In this document: one piece after another, positions 1 through 8,173 of the stretch
How positions within the stretch are numbered: the stretch's first letter is position 1
How the letters are laid out: every line of letters begins with the position of its first letter
Assembly (NCBI GenBank): GCA_963728895.1
Contig: CAVSLM010000007.1
Span: forward strand, 124,001 to 188,000
Length of the DNA stretch: 64,000 nt
Source: CAVSLM01 sp963728895
Lineage (GTDB): Bacteria; Pseudomonadota; Gammaproteobacteria; JBBQDK01
Reading direction: 5' to 3'
Made by a program: the position numbers and the translations under genes
The notes under the pieces: generated by a model
What the model was told of the DNA's origin: nothing
The model's input: the letters and a program-made list of their open reading frames with translations, nothing else
Databases searched by the model: none

Positions 1-177
1 GGCGACGCCGAAGGCGTCGGCTGCCGCCAGTGCCCGGGCGGCGCGCAGCAGGCCGTGTCCGTAGGCGTTGGCCTTGATGACTGCCATGACCCGCGTGCGC
101 GGCGCCGCGGCCTGTGCAACGCGCAGGTTGTGCTGCAGGGCCTGCAGGTCGATCAATGCCTGCGCCGGACGGGTCAT
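1..177 (-). CDS. alr: Alanine racemase, N-terminal part (cut by window edge)
   Basis: Only the first 59 codons are present; the gene runs off the left edge. Reading from the ATG at 177 the product contains the motif AVIKANAYGHG near residues 32-42, the pyridoxal-phosphate lysine site of alanine racemases (the lysine is about residue 35). The enzyme interconverts L- and D-alanine in the cytoplasm for peptidoglycan synthesis. The start codon overlaps the dnaB stop codon by four bases (ATGA), so alr is translationally coupled behind dnaB, a common gammaproteobacterial arrangement. Which of the paralogues alr or dadX it would be called cannot be decided from the fragment, but the dnaB linkage favours the biosynthetic alr. 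Confidence 0.93.
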   Translation of the reverse strand, partial: MTRPAQALIDLQALQHNLRVAQAAAPRTRVMAVIKANAYGHGLLRAARALAAADAFGVA

Positions 178-1571
178 GCGTAGGCCTCGCCGCCGTAGTC
201 CTGCATGAAGTTCTCGAAGCGCGTGTACTGCCCGAGGAAGGTCAGGCGCGTGGTGCCGATCGGGCCGTTGCGCTGCTTGCCGATGATGATCTCCGCGGTT
301 CCCTTGTCGGGGCTGTCCTCGTTGTACACCTCGTCGCGATAGATGAACACGATGACATCGGCGTCCTGCTCGATGGCGCCCGACTCGCGCAGGTCCGACA
401 TCACCGGGCGCTTGTTCGGACGCTGCTCAAGGCTGCGGTTGAGCTGCGAGAGCGCAATCACCGGCACCCGCAGCTCCTTGGCGAGCGCCTTGAGGCTGCG
501 CGAGATTTCCGAAATCTCGGTGGCACGGTTCTCGCGCGTGCCGGGCACCTGCATGAGCTGCAGATAATCGATCACCACCATGCCCAGGTCGCCGTGCTCG
601 CGCTTCAGACGCCGTGCCCGCGCGCGCAGCTCGGTCGGAGTGAGTGCCGGGGTATCGTCGATGTACATGGGCGCCTCGGCCAGGATGCTCACCGCCGAGG
701 TCAACCGCGGCCAGTCGTCGTCGTCGAGCTTGCCGGTGCGCACCTTGTGCTGATTGATGCGGCCCAGCGAAGACATCATGCGCATGGCGAGCTGCTCGCC
801 CGCCATTTCCATGCTGAACACCGCCACCGGCTTGCGGTGCTTGATGGCCGCGGTCTCGGCGATGTTCATGGCGAACGTGGTCTTGCCCATGGACGGTCGC
901 CCGGCAACGATGATGAGATCACCGGGCTGCAGGCCGGCGGTCTTGTCGTCGAAGTCGGTGAAGCCGGTGGGCACACCGGTAATTGCGCTGTCCTGCTGAA
1001 ACAGGGTGTCGATGCGATCGACCGCACTGGTCAGCAGCTGCTTGATGCCGACGAAACCCTGGCGGGTACGGGCATTCTGTTCGGCGATCTGGAACACCTG
1101 CTGTTCGGCGACCTCCAGCAGCTCCTTGCTGGCGCGGCCCTCCGGCTGATAAGCGCTCGCGGCGATTTCCGTTCCCACCTGGATCAGCTGCCGCAGGATG
1201 GAACGCTCGCGCACGATGTCGCTGTAGGCGCGGATGTTGGCGGCGGTGGGCGTGTTGTTGGCGAGGGCCCCGAGATAGGCGAGGCCGCCGACGCTCTCCA
1301 GCTCCTCGCGCCGGTCCAGCCATTCGGCCAGCGTGACGACGTCGCAGGGACTGCCGTGCTCCATCAGCTCACAGATGGCACGAAAGATCATGCGGTGGTC
1401 GCGGCGATAGAAGTCCGGCTCGCCGACCCGGTCTGCGATCTGGTCCCAGGCGCTGTTCTCCAGCATCAGTCCGCCCAGTACCGACTGCTCGGCCTCCAGC
1501 GAAAAGGGCGGAACCTTGAGCACATCGCCGGGGCTGCCGCGCTCGATTTCCGGACGCGCAAGCTCAGCCAC
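174..1571 (-). CDS. dnaB: Replicative DNA helicase DnaB
   Basis: A 465-residue protein, normal for DnaB, with no intein. The N-terminal domain (about residues 20-125) binds primase and stabilises the hexamer. The RecA-like ATPase domain carries the Walker A motif GRPSMGKTT near residues 224-232 and the Walker B stretch VVIDYLQLM about 110 residues later, followed by the conserved SQLNRSLEQRPNKRP segment. It unwinds the parental duplex at the replication fork. The start is a GTG at 1571; a GGGAGG ribosome site lies eight bases upstream and supports it. It lies between rplI and alr on the same strand, and its stop overlaps the alr start. Confidence 0.98.
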   Translation of the reverse strand: MAELARPEIERGSPGDVLKVPPFSLEAEQSVLGGLMLENSAWDQIADRVGEPDFYRRDHRMIFRAICELMEHGSPCDVVTLAEWLDRREELESVGGLAYLGALANNTPTAANIRAYSDIVRERSILRQLIQVGTEIAASAYQPEGRASKELLEVAEQQVFQIAEQNARTRQGFVGIKQLLTSAVDRIDTLFQQDSAITGVPTGFTDFDDKTAGLQPGDLIIVAGRPSMGKTTFAMNIAETAAIKHRKPVAVFSMEMAGEQLAMRMMSSLGRINQHKVRTGKLDDDDWPRLTSAVSILAEAPMYIDDTPALTPTELRARARRLKREHGDLGMVVIDYLQLMQVPGTRENRATEISEISRSLKALAKELRVPVIALSQLNRSLEQRPNKRPVMSDLRESGAIEQDADVIVFIYRDEVYNEDSPDKGTAEIIIGKQRNGPIGTTRLTFLGQYTRFENFMQDYGGEAYA

Positions 1572-1658
1572 CTCGAACCTCCCTGCCGTGCAACATCCTC
1601 ACGCACTTGCAGCACCCGGCGCGTGGCCCGGGGTGCCGCGCCGAGGACGGCCGGGGCA

Positions 1659-2111
1659 TCACGCCTCGGGGACGATGATGACCTTGATCTCGGTGTTGAC
1701 GTCGCTGTGCAGGTGCACGTGCACCATGTGCTCGCCCAGCTGGCGCAGGGAACCGGCAGGCAAACGAACCTCATGGCGCTCGAGCGCGACCCCTGCCGCA
1801 GTCACGGCATCGGCGATCTCCACGGCGCCGACCGATCCGAACAGCTTGCCCTCGTCGCCAGCCTTGGCCGTGATGGTCACCTCGGCGAGCTGATCCACCG
1901 CCTCGAGGCGGCCCCGCGCACGCGTCAGCGTGTCGGCCGCGGCACGCTCCAGCTCGGCGCGCCGGCTCTCGAAGGCGGCCAGGTTCTGCGGCGTGGCCGC
2001 CGTCGCCTTGCCGCTCGGGATAAGGTAGTTGCGCCCATATCCCGACCGGACCTTGACGGTATCTCCCAGATTGCCGAGATTCTCGACTTTTTCCAGCAGG
2101 ATGACTTGCAT
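1659..2111 (-). CDS. rplI: 50S ribosomal protein L9
   Basis: 150 residues, the usual length. It begins MQVILLEKVENLGNLGD and carries the conserved GYGRNYLIP segment of the L9 N-terminal RNA-binding domain; the C-terminal domain holds GKLFGSVG. L9 binds 23S rRNA in the large subunit and helps keep the reading frame. The ATG at 2111 is preceded by GGAGAGTGAAGCA, which separates it from a longer upstream reading frame that is not L9. It ends an S6-S18-DUF2232-L9 cluster and is followed by dnaB after about 90 bases. Confidence 0.97.
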   Translation of the reverse strand: MQVILLEKVENLGNLGDTVKVRSGYGRNYLIPSGKATAATPQNLAAFESRRAELERAAADTLTRARGRLEAVDQLAEVTITAKAGDEGKLFGSVGAVEIADAVTAAGVALERHEVRLPAGSLRQLGEHMVHVHLHSDVNTEIKVIIVPEA

Positions 2112-2184
2112 TGCTTCACTCTCCAAAAATGATCCGACAGTTGCGTGCGCACTGCGGGGCTCTCGCCGGTCCCGTCGCGCGCCC

Positions 2185-3089
2185 TCAGGCGCCGCGGCGG
2201 GCGTGCAGGCGCGCTCTGAAATCGAAACCGTTGTCTGCCACACCGAGCACCGCCAGCAATCCCAGCACCTGCGGCGGCGCAAGAATCGCCAGCGCGTACA
2301 GGGCCACCAGCCAAGCCGGATGCAGGCCGGCCGCCGCGGCACTGGCATGGGCAAGCGCCAGACCCTGAAATGCGAACGTCGTCAGTGCGACGATGCCTAC
2401 GTTCACCATCAGCGCCGTACGGGTCAGCGCCGCCACCAGCCACACCAGCAAGGCCGCCAGTGCCGCGGTGCGGCCCAGACGCAGCGCATGGAACTCGCGG
2501 CGAAAGCCGCCCGGGTTGAAGAGCATCGCCTGCCACCAGCGCGCCAGCAGCAGCGCTCCCACCATGTGAGCACCAGCGAGGCGGCAAACGCCCCCGACAT
2601 CATGCCGGCCGCCGCATCCAGGACCCGCCCGACGTCGGTACCGGGAGACAACGCGCTGCTTTGTTCGAGCACCGGCCGCACCAGGCGCTCCAGCAGGTCG
2701 CGCCACCACTGCTCGGGCTGCGGCAGCACCAGTTGCAACGCAAGCACTGCGCCGATCCCCGTGAATCCCGCCGCCGTCACCGTGCGTCCCAGGTCGATGG
2801 TATTGCGCAATGTGAGCGCAAGAGCCCAGATCGGCAGCCATATGGGCACCAGCACCACGATCAGCCACAGATTGCCGGTCAGCGGCAACAGCATCAGGGT
2901 GGAGGCGAGCGCCGAGCCACCCAACACCAGCAGTCCCTCACCGGCCCCCTGACGCAGGGTCACCAGCGCAAGGGCCGCGCTGCTCAGCCACAGGGCCGGC
3001 GGCAACACCAGCGACAGCGCGGCGGTGGCCGCGGTCACCAGCAGCGCCTGCATGCGGCCGCGCATGATGTAGGCTGCCAGCAGTCGCAT
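2185..3089 (-). CDS. DUF2232 integral membrane protein (frameshifted)
   Basis: A polytopic membrane protein of the DUF2232/YybS type, which in many gammaproteobacteria sits between rpsR and rplI. The first about 170 residues (start ATG at 3089) hold four or five hydrophobic segments, for example ALVTLRQGAGEGLLVLGGSA. The frame then breaks near 2560. The rest, beginning LLLARWWQAMLFNPGGF and running through two or three more membrane segments to a TGA at 2185, lies in another frame. Both parts look functional in composition and together have the family's usual length of about 300 residues, so a single-base indel (probably an assembly error) is the simplest reading. The molecular role is unknown. 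Confidence 0.75.
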
Positions 3090-3145
3090 CAGGTCGTCCG
3101 TTCGCGCGCCGCGCTTGCAGTCATCCAGCCGCAGGCGGCGTGCGC

Positions 3146-3370
3146 TCAGTGTTGATCGGTGTAGGGCAGCAGCGCCAGGAAGCGCGCACGCTTGATGGCA
3201 GTCGCCAGCTGACGCTGATAGCGGGCCTTGGTCCCGGTGATACGGCTCGGGACGATCTTGCCCGTCTCGGTGATGTAGTTCTTCAGGGTGGCGAGATCCT
3301 TGTAGTCGATCTCCTTGACACCCTCGGCGGTGAAACGGCAGTACTTTCTGCGACGAAAGAAACGCGACAT
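3146..3370 (-). CDS. rpsR: 30S ribosomal protein S18
   Basis: A 74-residue basic protein beginning MSRFFRRRKYCRFTAEG, with the family signature IDYKDLATLKNYITETGKI and RYQRQLATAIKRARFLALLPY. S18 pairs with S6 on the platform of the small subunit. The ATG at 3370 was chosen because the longer upstream reading frame overlaps rpsF and is not S18-like. It lies 32 bases after rpsF, and both are surely co-transcribed. Confidence 0.98.
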   Translation of the reverse strand: MSRFFRRRKYCRFTAEGVKEIDYKDLATLKNYITETGKIVPSRITGTKARYQRQLATAIKRARFLALLPYTDQH

Positions 3371-3402
3371 GGCGTTGACCTCGATTCGGATGAATTGATC
3401 AG

Positions 3403-3846
3403 CTATTCCGCGCGCGCCTCGGTGCTGCCGCGATCGATACGCTCTGCGTCCTCGTCGCCTTCGTCGGGCCCGCGGCCGCGACCTTCTGCACGATCGCCGC
3501 GCTCGCCGCGTCGATCGTCGCGCTCCTCGCGGGACTTCGCCAGAGGGGATGCTTCGGTCACCGCCTCGTCGCGGTTCATCACCAGATTGCGCAGCACGGC
3601 GTCGTTGAAGCGGAAGGCGCTGTTCAGCTCGTCCAGCGTCTCCTTTGCGCACTCGATATTCATGAGCACGTAGTGCGCCTTGTGCACCTTGTGGATGGGA
3701 TAGGCAAGCTGGCGGCGACCCCAGTCCTCGAGACGATGGATCTTGCCGTCCTTGGACTCGATGGTGGCGCGATAGCGCTCGATCATCGCAGGAACCTGCT
3801 CACTCTGGTCGGGATGCACCAGAAACACGATTTCGTAGTGTCGCAT
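3403..3846 (-). CDS. rpsF: 30S ribosomal protein S6
   Basis: 147 residues. The globular part (1-95) starts MRHYEIVFLVHPDQSEQVP and includes EDWGRRQLAYPIHKVHKAHY, typical of S6, which partners S18 in the 30S platform. The last 45 residues are a low-complexity tail rich in Arg, Glu, Asp and Gly (for example EERDDRRGERGDR), longer than in many relatives; in enterobacteria the S6 tail is the target of RimK glutamylation. The ATG at 3846 is preceded by GGGAGCAAA. It is the first gene of the S6-S18-L9 cluster. Confidence 0.97.
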   Translation of the reverse strand: MRHYEIVFLVHPDQSEQVPAMIERYRATIESKDGKIHRLEDWGRRQLAYPIHKVHKAHYVLMNIECAKETLDELNSAFRFNDAVLRNLVMNRDEAVTEASPLAKSREERDDRRGERGDRAEGRGRGPDEGDEDAERIDRGSTEARAE

Positions 3847-3971
3847 TTTGCTCCCTTCGGATTGGCAGCCTTTCGCAGCGGCGGTAAGGCAAGGAGTGCT
3901 CCGGCGGCTCACACGCGCCGGAAGGGGCCGTATTCTACTGGAGCGCCGGAAGCGGCGCAATTTGGTGAAGG

Positions 3972-4715
3972 CTATATCCCCCGCTGGCGTCGCGCCTCGA
4001 ACAGGGCGATGCCGGCGGCCACCGAGACGTTGAGGCTCGCCACCGTGCCGTGCATGGGGATGCGTACCAGCAGATCGCAGTGCTCGCGGGTCAGGCGGCG
4101 CAGGCCCTTCTCTTCGCCACCCAGCACCAGTGCCACCGCCCCGCGCAGGTCCGTCGTATACACCGTGTCCTGCGCCTCGCCCGCCGTGCCGACGATCCAC
4201 AGGCCCGCCCCCTGCAGCTCGCGCAAGGCGCGCGCAAGATTGGTCACCTGGAGGAACGGCACGCTTTCGGCGGCGCCCGCCGCGGCCTTGCGCACCGCCG
4301 GACCGAGACCGGCCGCACGGTCGCGCGGGACGATGACGGCATGCGCACCCGCCGCATCGGCGCAGCGTAGGCAGGCACCGAGGTTGTGCGGGTCCTGAAC
4401 CCCGTCCAGCACCAGCAGCAGCGCCGGCTCGTCGAGGCCGGACAGCAGCGCCGGCAGACCGGAATCGGGTGCAGGTGCCGACACGTGCGTTGCGGCGACC
4501 ACACCCTGGTGGCGGCCGCCCCGCGCCAGGACGTCGAGCTGTGCACGCGGCACCGCCGCCAGCGGAATGCGCGCGCCGCGTGCCAGGACGAGGATGCGTT
4601 CCAGCCGCGCATCGCCTCTGCTGTCCTGGTACCAGACGCGCTGCACCTGCCGCGCGGCGCGCTCGAGCAGCGCCTGCACGGCGTGCAGCCCGTACACCAG
4701 CGCGGGCCCCGTCAC
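3972..4715 (-). CDS. rlmB: 23S rRNA (guanosine-2'-O)-methyltransferase RlmB
   Basis: 247 residues, the usual size for the TrmH/SpoU family enzyme that methylates G2251 of 23S rRNA. The N-terminal substrate-binding domain includes the segment GRHQGVVAATH. The SPOUT catalytic domain shows the family motifs LDGVQDPHNLGACLRCADAAG (trimmed here to DGVQDPHNLGACLR), ALVLGGEEKGLRRL, and the C-terminal SLNVSVAAGIALFEARRQ, which forms the knot that binds S-adenosylmethionine. It follows rnr by ten bases on the same strand, the same pairing as in Escherichia coli. Confidence 0.95.
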   Translation of the reverse strand: MTGPALVYGLHAVQALLERAARQVQRVWYQDSRGDARLERILVLARGARIPLAAVPRAQLDVLARGGRHQGVVAATHVSAPAPDSGLPALLSGLDEPALLLVLDGVQDPHNLGACLRCADAAGAHAVIVPRDRAAGLGPAVRKAAAGAAESVPFLQVTNLARALRELQGAGLWIVGTAGEAQDTVYTTDLRGAVALVLGGEEKGLRRLTREHCDLLVRIPMHGTVASLNVSVAAGIALFEARRQRGI

Positions 4716-4725
4716 GGCCTGCGCC

Positions 4726-6976
4726 TCAGGCGCGGCGCTTCTGGCGCGCCTTGCGCCGCCCCGTGGGGTGGCCGACGGAACCGCGCTTGCGCGCGGCCAG
4801 CTCGAAGTCGATCTTGCGCTCGTCGAGATCGACGCGCATGACCTGGACCTCGACGCTGTCCCCGAGACGGAAAGTGGTGCCGCTGCGCTCGCCGCGCAGC
4901 CGATGACCGGTGGGATCGAAGTGATAATAGTCGCTGGGCAACGCCGTCACGTGCACGAGCCCTTCGACATAGATTTCCTCCAGCTCGACGAACAATCCGA
5001 AGGAAGTCACTGCGCTCACCACACCGCGAAACACCTCGCCGATCTTGTCGAGCATGTACTCGCATTTGAGCCAGTCGACGGCATCGCGTGTCGCCTCGTC
5101 GGCGCGCCGCTCGGTCATGGAGCAGTGATCCCCGAGCGTCACCAGATCGCCGTGCCCGTACGCGAATGTCTCCGCCGCCTGCGCCATGCAGCACATGGCG
5201 GATGGCGCGGTGCACCAGCAGGTCGGCATAGCGCCGGATCGGCGAGGTGAAGTGCGCATAGGCCGCATGTGCCAGCCCGAAGTGTCCGACGTTGTCGGGG
5301 CTGTAGACGGCCTGGCTCAGGGAACGCAGCATCACCGTCTGAATCAAATGGCTGTCGGGACGCCCCTGCACCTGGGCGATCAGCTCGGCGTAGTGGCGCG
5401 CCTCGGGCTTGTCGCCGCCGCGCAGACTCAGACCGAATTCCTGAGGAAGCTGCGCAGATCGGCGAGCTTCTCGCGGGTGGGGCCCTCGTGCACCCGGTAC
5501 AAGCGCCGGGATCTTGTGCTTGAGCAGGAAGCGCGCCGCGGCGACGTTGGCGGCGATCATGCATTCCTCGATCAGGCGATGGGCATCGTTGCGCACCACC
5601 GGCACGATGCGCTCGATCTTGCGATCGGTCCCGAACACGATACGGGTTTCGGTGCTTTCGAAGTCGATGGCGCCGCGCGCCTCGCGGGCGCCGCGCATCA
5701 CCTGGTAGAGCGCATGCAGCTCCTGCAGCTGCGGCAGCACGCCCGCGGCAGGTGCGCGTGCGCGCACGCGCCTGCCCTCGAGAACGGCCGCCACTTCGTC
5801 GTAGGTGAGGCGTGCCGCCGAGCGCATGACGCCTTCGAAGAAACGCGAGCGCGTACACCGCCCGCTGGTGCTGATGTACATCTCGCACACCATGCACAGG
5901 CGGTCGACCTGCGGGTTGAGCGAGCACAGGCCGTTGGAGAGCACCTCCGGCAGCATGGGAATGACCCGCTCCGGGAAATATACCGAGTTGCCGCGCGACT
6001 GCGCCTCGACATCGAGCGCGCTGGCGCGGTCCACGTAGGACGACACGTCGGCAATCGCCACGAGGAGGCGCCAGCCCTTGGCCTTGCGCTCGCAGTACAC
6101 GGCATCGTCGAAATCGCGCGCATCTGCACCGTCGATGGTCACCAGCGGCAATGCGCGCAGATCCGTGCGTCCGATCGCGGCCTGCGCCGGCACTTCCGGG
6201 GACAGGTCGGCGATTTCCTCCTGCACGGCGTCGGGCCAGTCCCGCGGCAGATCGTGCGAGCGGATAGCGATGTCGATCTCCATGCCCGGGGCCATGTGCG
6301 CGCCGAGCACCTCGACCACCTGACCGATCGGCTGGGCATAGGCCTTCGGCTGCTCGATGATGCGCACCACTACGATCTGGCCGTGCTCGGCCGCGCCCTG
6401 GTGCTCGGCGGGGATCACGACCTCGTGACTGATGCGCTTGTGATCGGGGACGACGAAGCCAACGCCGCTCTCGAGATAGAAGCGCCCGACCAGCTTCTGG
6501 GTGCTGCGCTCCAGCACCTCCACGACCTGCCCTTCGCGCCGCCCGCGGCGGTCGAGGCCGACGACCCGCACCAGCACGCGATCGCCATGGAACAACGCGC
6601 GCATCTGACGCGCCGAGAGATACACATCCTCGCCGCCTTCGTCGGGAATCAGAAAACCGAATCCGTCCGGATGACCGGATACGCGCCCGGCCACCAGATC
6701 CATCTTCTGCGCCGTACCGTAGCCCTCGCGCCGGTTGCGCACCAGCTGGCCGTCGCGGACCATGGCATTGAGCCTGCGCCGCAACGCCTCGCCGTCGCGT
6801 TCCTCTTGCAGCGCGAGCTCGGCGACGAGCGCCTCGTGCGTGAGCGGGGTGCCGCGCTCGGCGAGATACTGCAGAATGAACTCGCGGCTGGGGATGGGAT
6901 GTTCGTAGCGGCTCGCTTCGCGTTCCGCGAAGGGATCGTGCAGCTGCGGGCGTTTGCGTCGGATGGTGCGTCTCAT
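4726..6976 (-). CDS. rnr: Ribonuclease R (three frameshifts)
   Basis: A 3'-5' exoribonuclease of the RNB family that degrades structured RNA and helps with rRNA and tmRNA quality control. From the ATG at 6976 the protein shows the winged-helix N-terminus (REFILQYLAERGTPLTHEAL), two cold-shock-like domains, the catalytic RNB domain with TIDGADARDFDDAVYCE, and a C-terminal S1 domain (IGEVFRGVVSAVTSFGLFVE) ending in a short basic tail. The frame slips near 5508, slips back near 5453, and slips again near 5180; the S1 domain is only read in the last frame. The first two shifts bracket an about 18-residue segment that reads as the expected YRVHEGPTREKLADLRSF in the neighbouring frame. Single-base sequence errors explain this better than decay, because everything else is well conserved. 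Confidence 0.9.
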
Positions 6977-7027
6977 CGATGAACGGCTTCCAAGATGCGT
7001 CGTGTTTGTTGTTGCCGGCGCCCGAGA

Positions 7028-7056
7028 TTGACAAGCCCGGCCCCGCTGGGTAGAGT
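7028..7056 (+). promoter_or_regulatory. Sigma-70 promoter of tRNA-Leu
   Basis: A consensus -35 box TTGACA (7028-7033) is followed after exactly 17 bases by TAGAGT (7051-7056), a good -10 box, and then by a GC-rich discriminator. The mature tRNA begins 50 bases downstream. It is the clearest housekeeping promoter seen in the window. The opposite strand upstream of rnr overlaps this region. Confidence 0.8.
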
Positions 7057-7106
7057 CCGCAGCTCGTCCGGTGGCGGCATTCACAACCGCCTGCAGCGCC
7101 GGATCA

Positions 7107-7193
7107 GCCGAGGTGGCGGAATTGGTAGACGCGCTAGCTTCAGGTGCTAGTGGGGGTAACCTCGTGGAGGTTCAAGTCCTCTCCTCGGCACCA
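7107..7193 (+). tRNA. tRNA-Leu (anticodon CAG)
   Basis: An 87-base class II tRNA including an encoded CCA end. The acceptor stem pairs GCCGAGG with CCTCGGC; the anticodon stem is CTAGC/GCTAG with the loop TTCAGGT, giving anticodon CAG for CUG, the main leucine codon in GC-rich genomes. A long variable arm (GTGGGGGTAACCTCGT region) and the GTTCAAGTC T-loop identify a leucine tRNA. It stands alone between rnr and the dockerin/cohesin unit. Confidence 0.97.
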
Positions 7194-7602
7194 AATCAGT
7201 GAACCATACCAGAGCGCCGGGTTTCGCGCGACTCACGTAACGATCATCGGCATATGCCATCGGCGCTGCACCCGCCTAGTGGGTGCTGTGCTTTCCCGAG
7301 CGGAATTGCTTCCCGTTTGTCACCGCCGGGATTTTGCGGCCCTGCAGGGTCCGAGGCGAAGGGCACCGAGGGGGGTGTCTTACGCGCGGTCCCCGCACTG
7401 GAAACGGTTCGAAGTCCGCGTGCGGGAACCTACGAATCGTGTGCGAATGCCCAGGCTTGCGCAACAATTCGGGGAACGCCCCGGCATGGCCGGCGCCGGC
7501 CGGGGAAGCTGCGGCCGGACCGTCCGATGCAGGCGCCGATGGCCGGTGAGCGTCACGGCACCGGACCCCCGCCGGATGGCGGGAGCCGGTGCACGCGATC
7601 CA
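7194..7602. other. Gene-free stretch after tRNA-Leu
   Basis: About 400 bases between the tRNA and the end of the cohesin-like gene. The open frames crossing it have no recognisable protein character or ribosome sites. No clear terminator or repeat was seen. A tRNA next to an accessory unit could be an integration site, but no integrase or attachment-site duplication is visible. Confidence 0.4.
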
Positions 7603-8135
7603 TCAACTGCGGGATAACCGTCGACCGAACAACGGCAACAGTGCGAGACCGGTCAGCAGACGACCAAGCTGCAGCCGGCACGGGCACGACCTGGACGGAG
7701 CCGGCGGACAGATCCACCGGCACGACATCCGCGCTCCGAAAGGGGCCCGTGCGAAAGCTGAAGGGGCTAATGTCCTGGCCTGGAACTGGACCTCGGCGAT
7801 ATCGAACGTGCCCGTCTTGGGATGCCCGAACTGGTTGAACTGCATGTCGGTGATCGTTCCGGCGGTGTTGTCGATGATGCCCGAATCGGTGAAGAAGTCC
7901 CAGCTCGAATCGAAGGTCACGTCCTGAACCATCAACAGCATGGGGTCGAAGGCCAGACTCAGCCCGCCGCCATCCAGGTCCGAAACGAAGCCCGAGCCGG
8001 TGATGGTCATCGAGAACACGTCGTCCACATTGGCGACCGCGCTTGGTGGATCGAAACTGACGGTCGCGGCATGCGCCGTCATGGCGGCGCAGCACGCCAG
8101 CGCGGGCCACACCTCATCATTTTGTATCCGATCAT
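7603..8135 (-). CDS. Secreted cohesin-like protein with VPxPA-CTERM-type tail (frameshifted)
   Basis: The best start is the ATG at 8135, preceded by GGGAGGAAGCAGACC; the frame then slips near 8113 into a hydrophobic signal peptide (WPALACCAAMTAHAA). The mature part begins TVSFDPPSAVANVDDVFSM and continues GGGLSLAFDPMLLMVQDVTF, the pattern of cohesin-like beta-sandwich domains. After a slip near 7745 the tail reads VQVVPVPAAAW, and after another near 7660 LLTGLALLPLFGRR: a proline/alanine motif, a hydrophobic stretch and arginines, the layout of VPxPA/PEP-CTERM sorting signals handled by exosortases. It follows the dockerin protease by 38 bases. The cohesin assignment is from pattern only, and the exact end is uncertain because of the shifts. 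Confidence 0.65.
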
Positions 8136-8173
8136 GGTCTGCTTCCTCCCATCAGAGAACATGCGGCTGTCGG

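Noticed and set aside
114..2132. Long plus-strand open frame (672 codons) across dnaB and rplI
   Set aside because: It is antisense to two conserved housekeeping genes with full family features; long shadow frames are expected at this GC content.
5186..6982. Long plus-strand open frame (598 codons) antisense to rnr
   Set aside because: Same explanation as above; the minus strand carries RNase R motifs.
7107..7193. tRNA-Leu as the attachment site of an integrated element
   Set aside because: No integrase and no repeated tRNA 3' end were found within the window.
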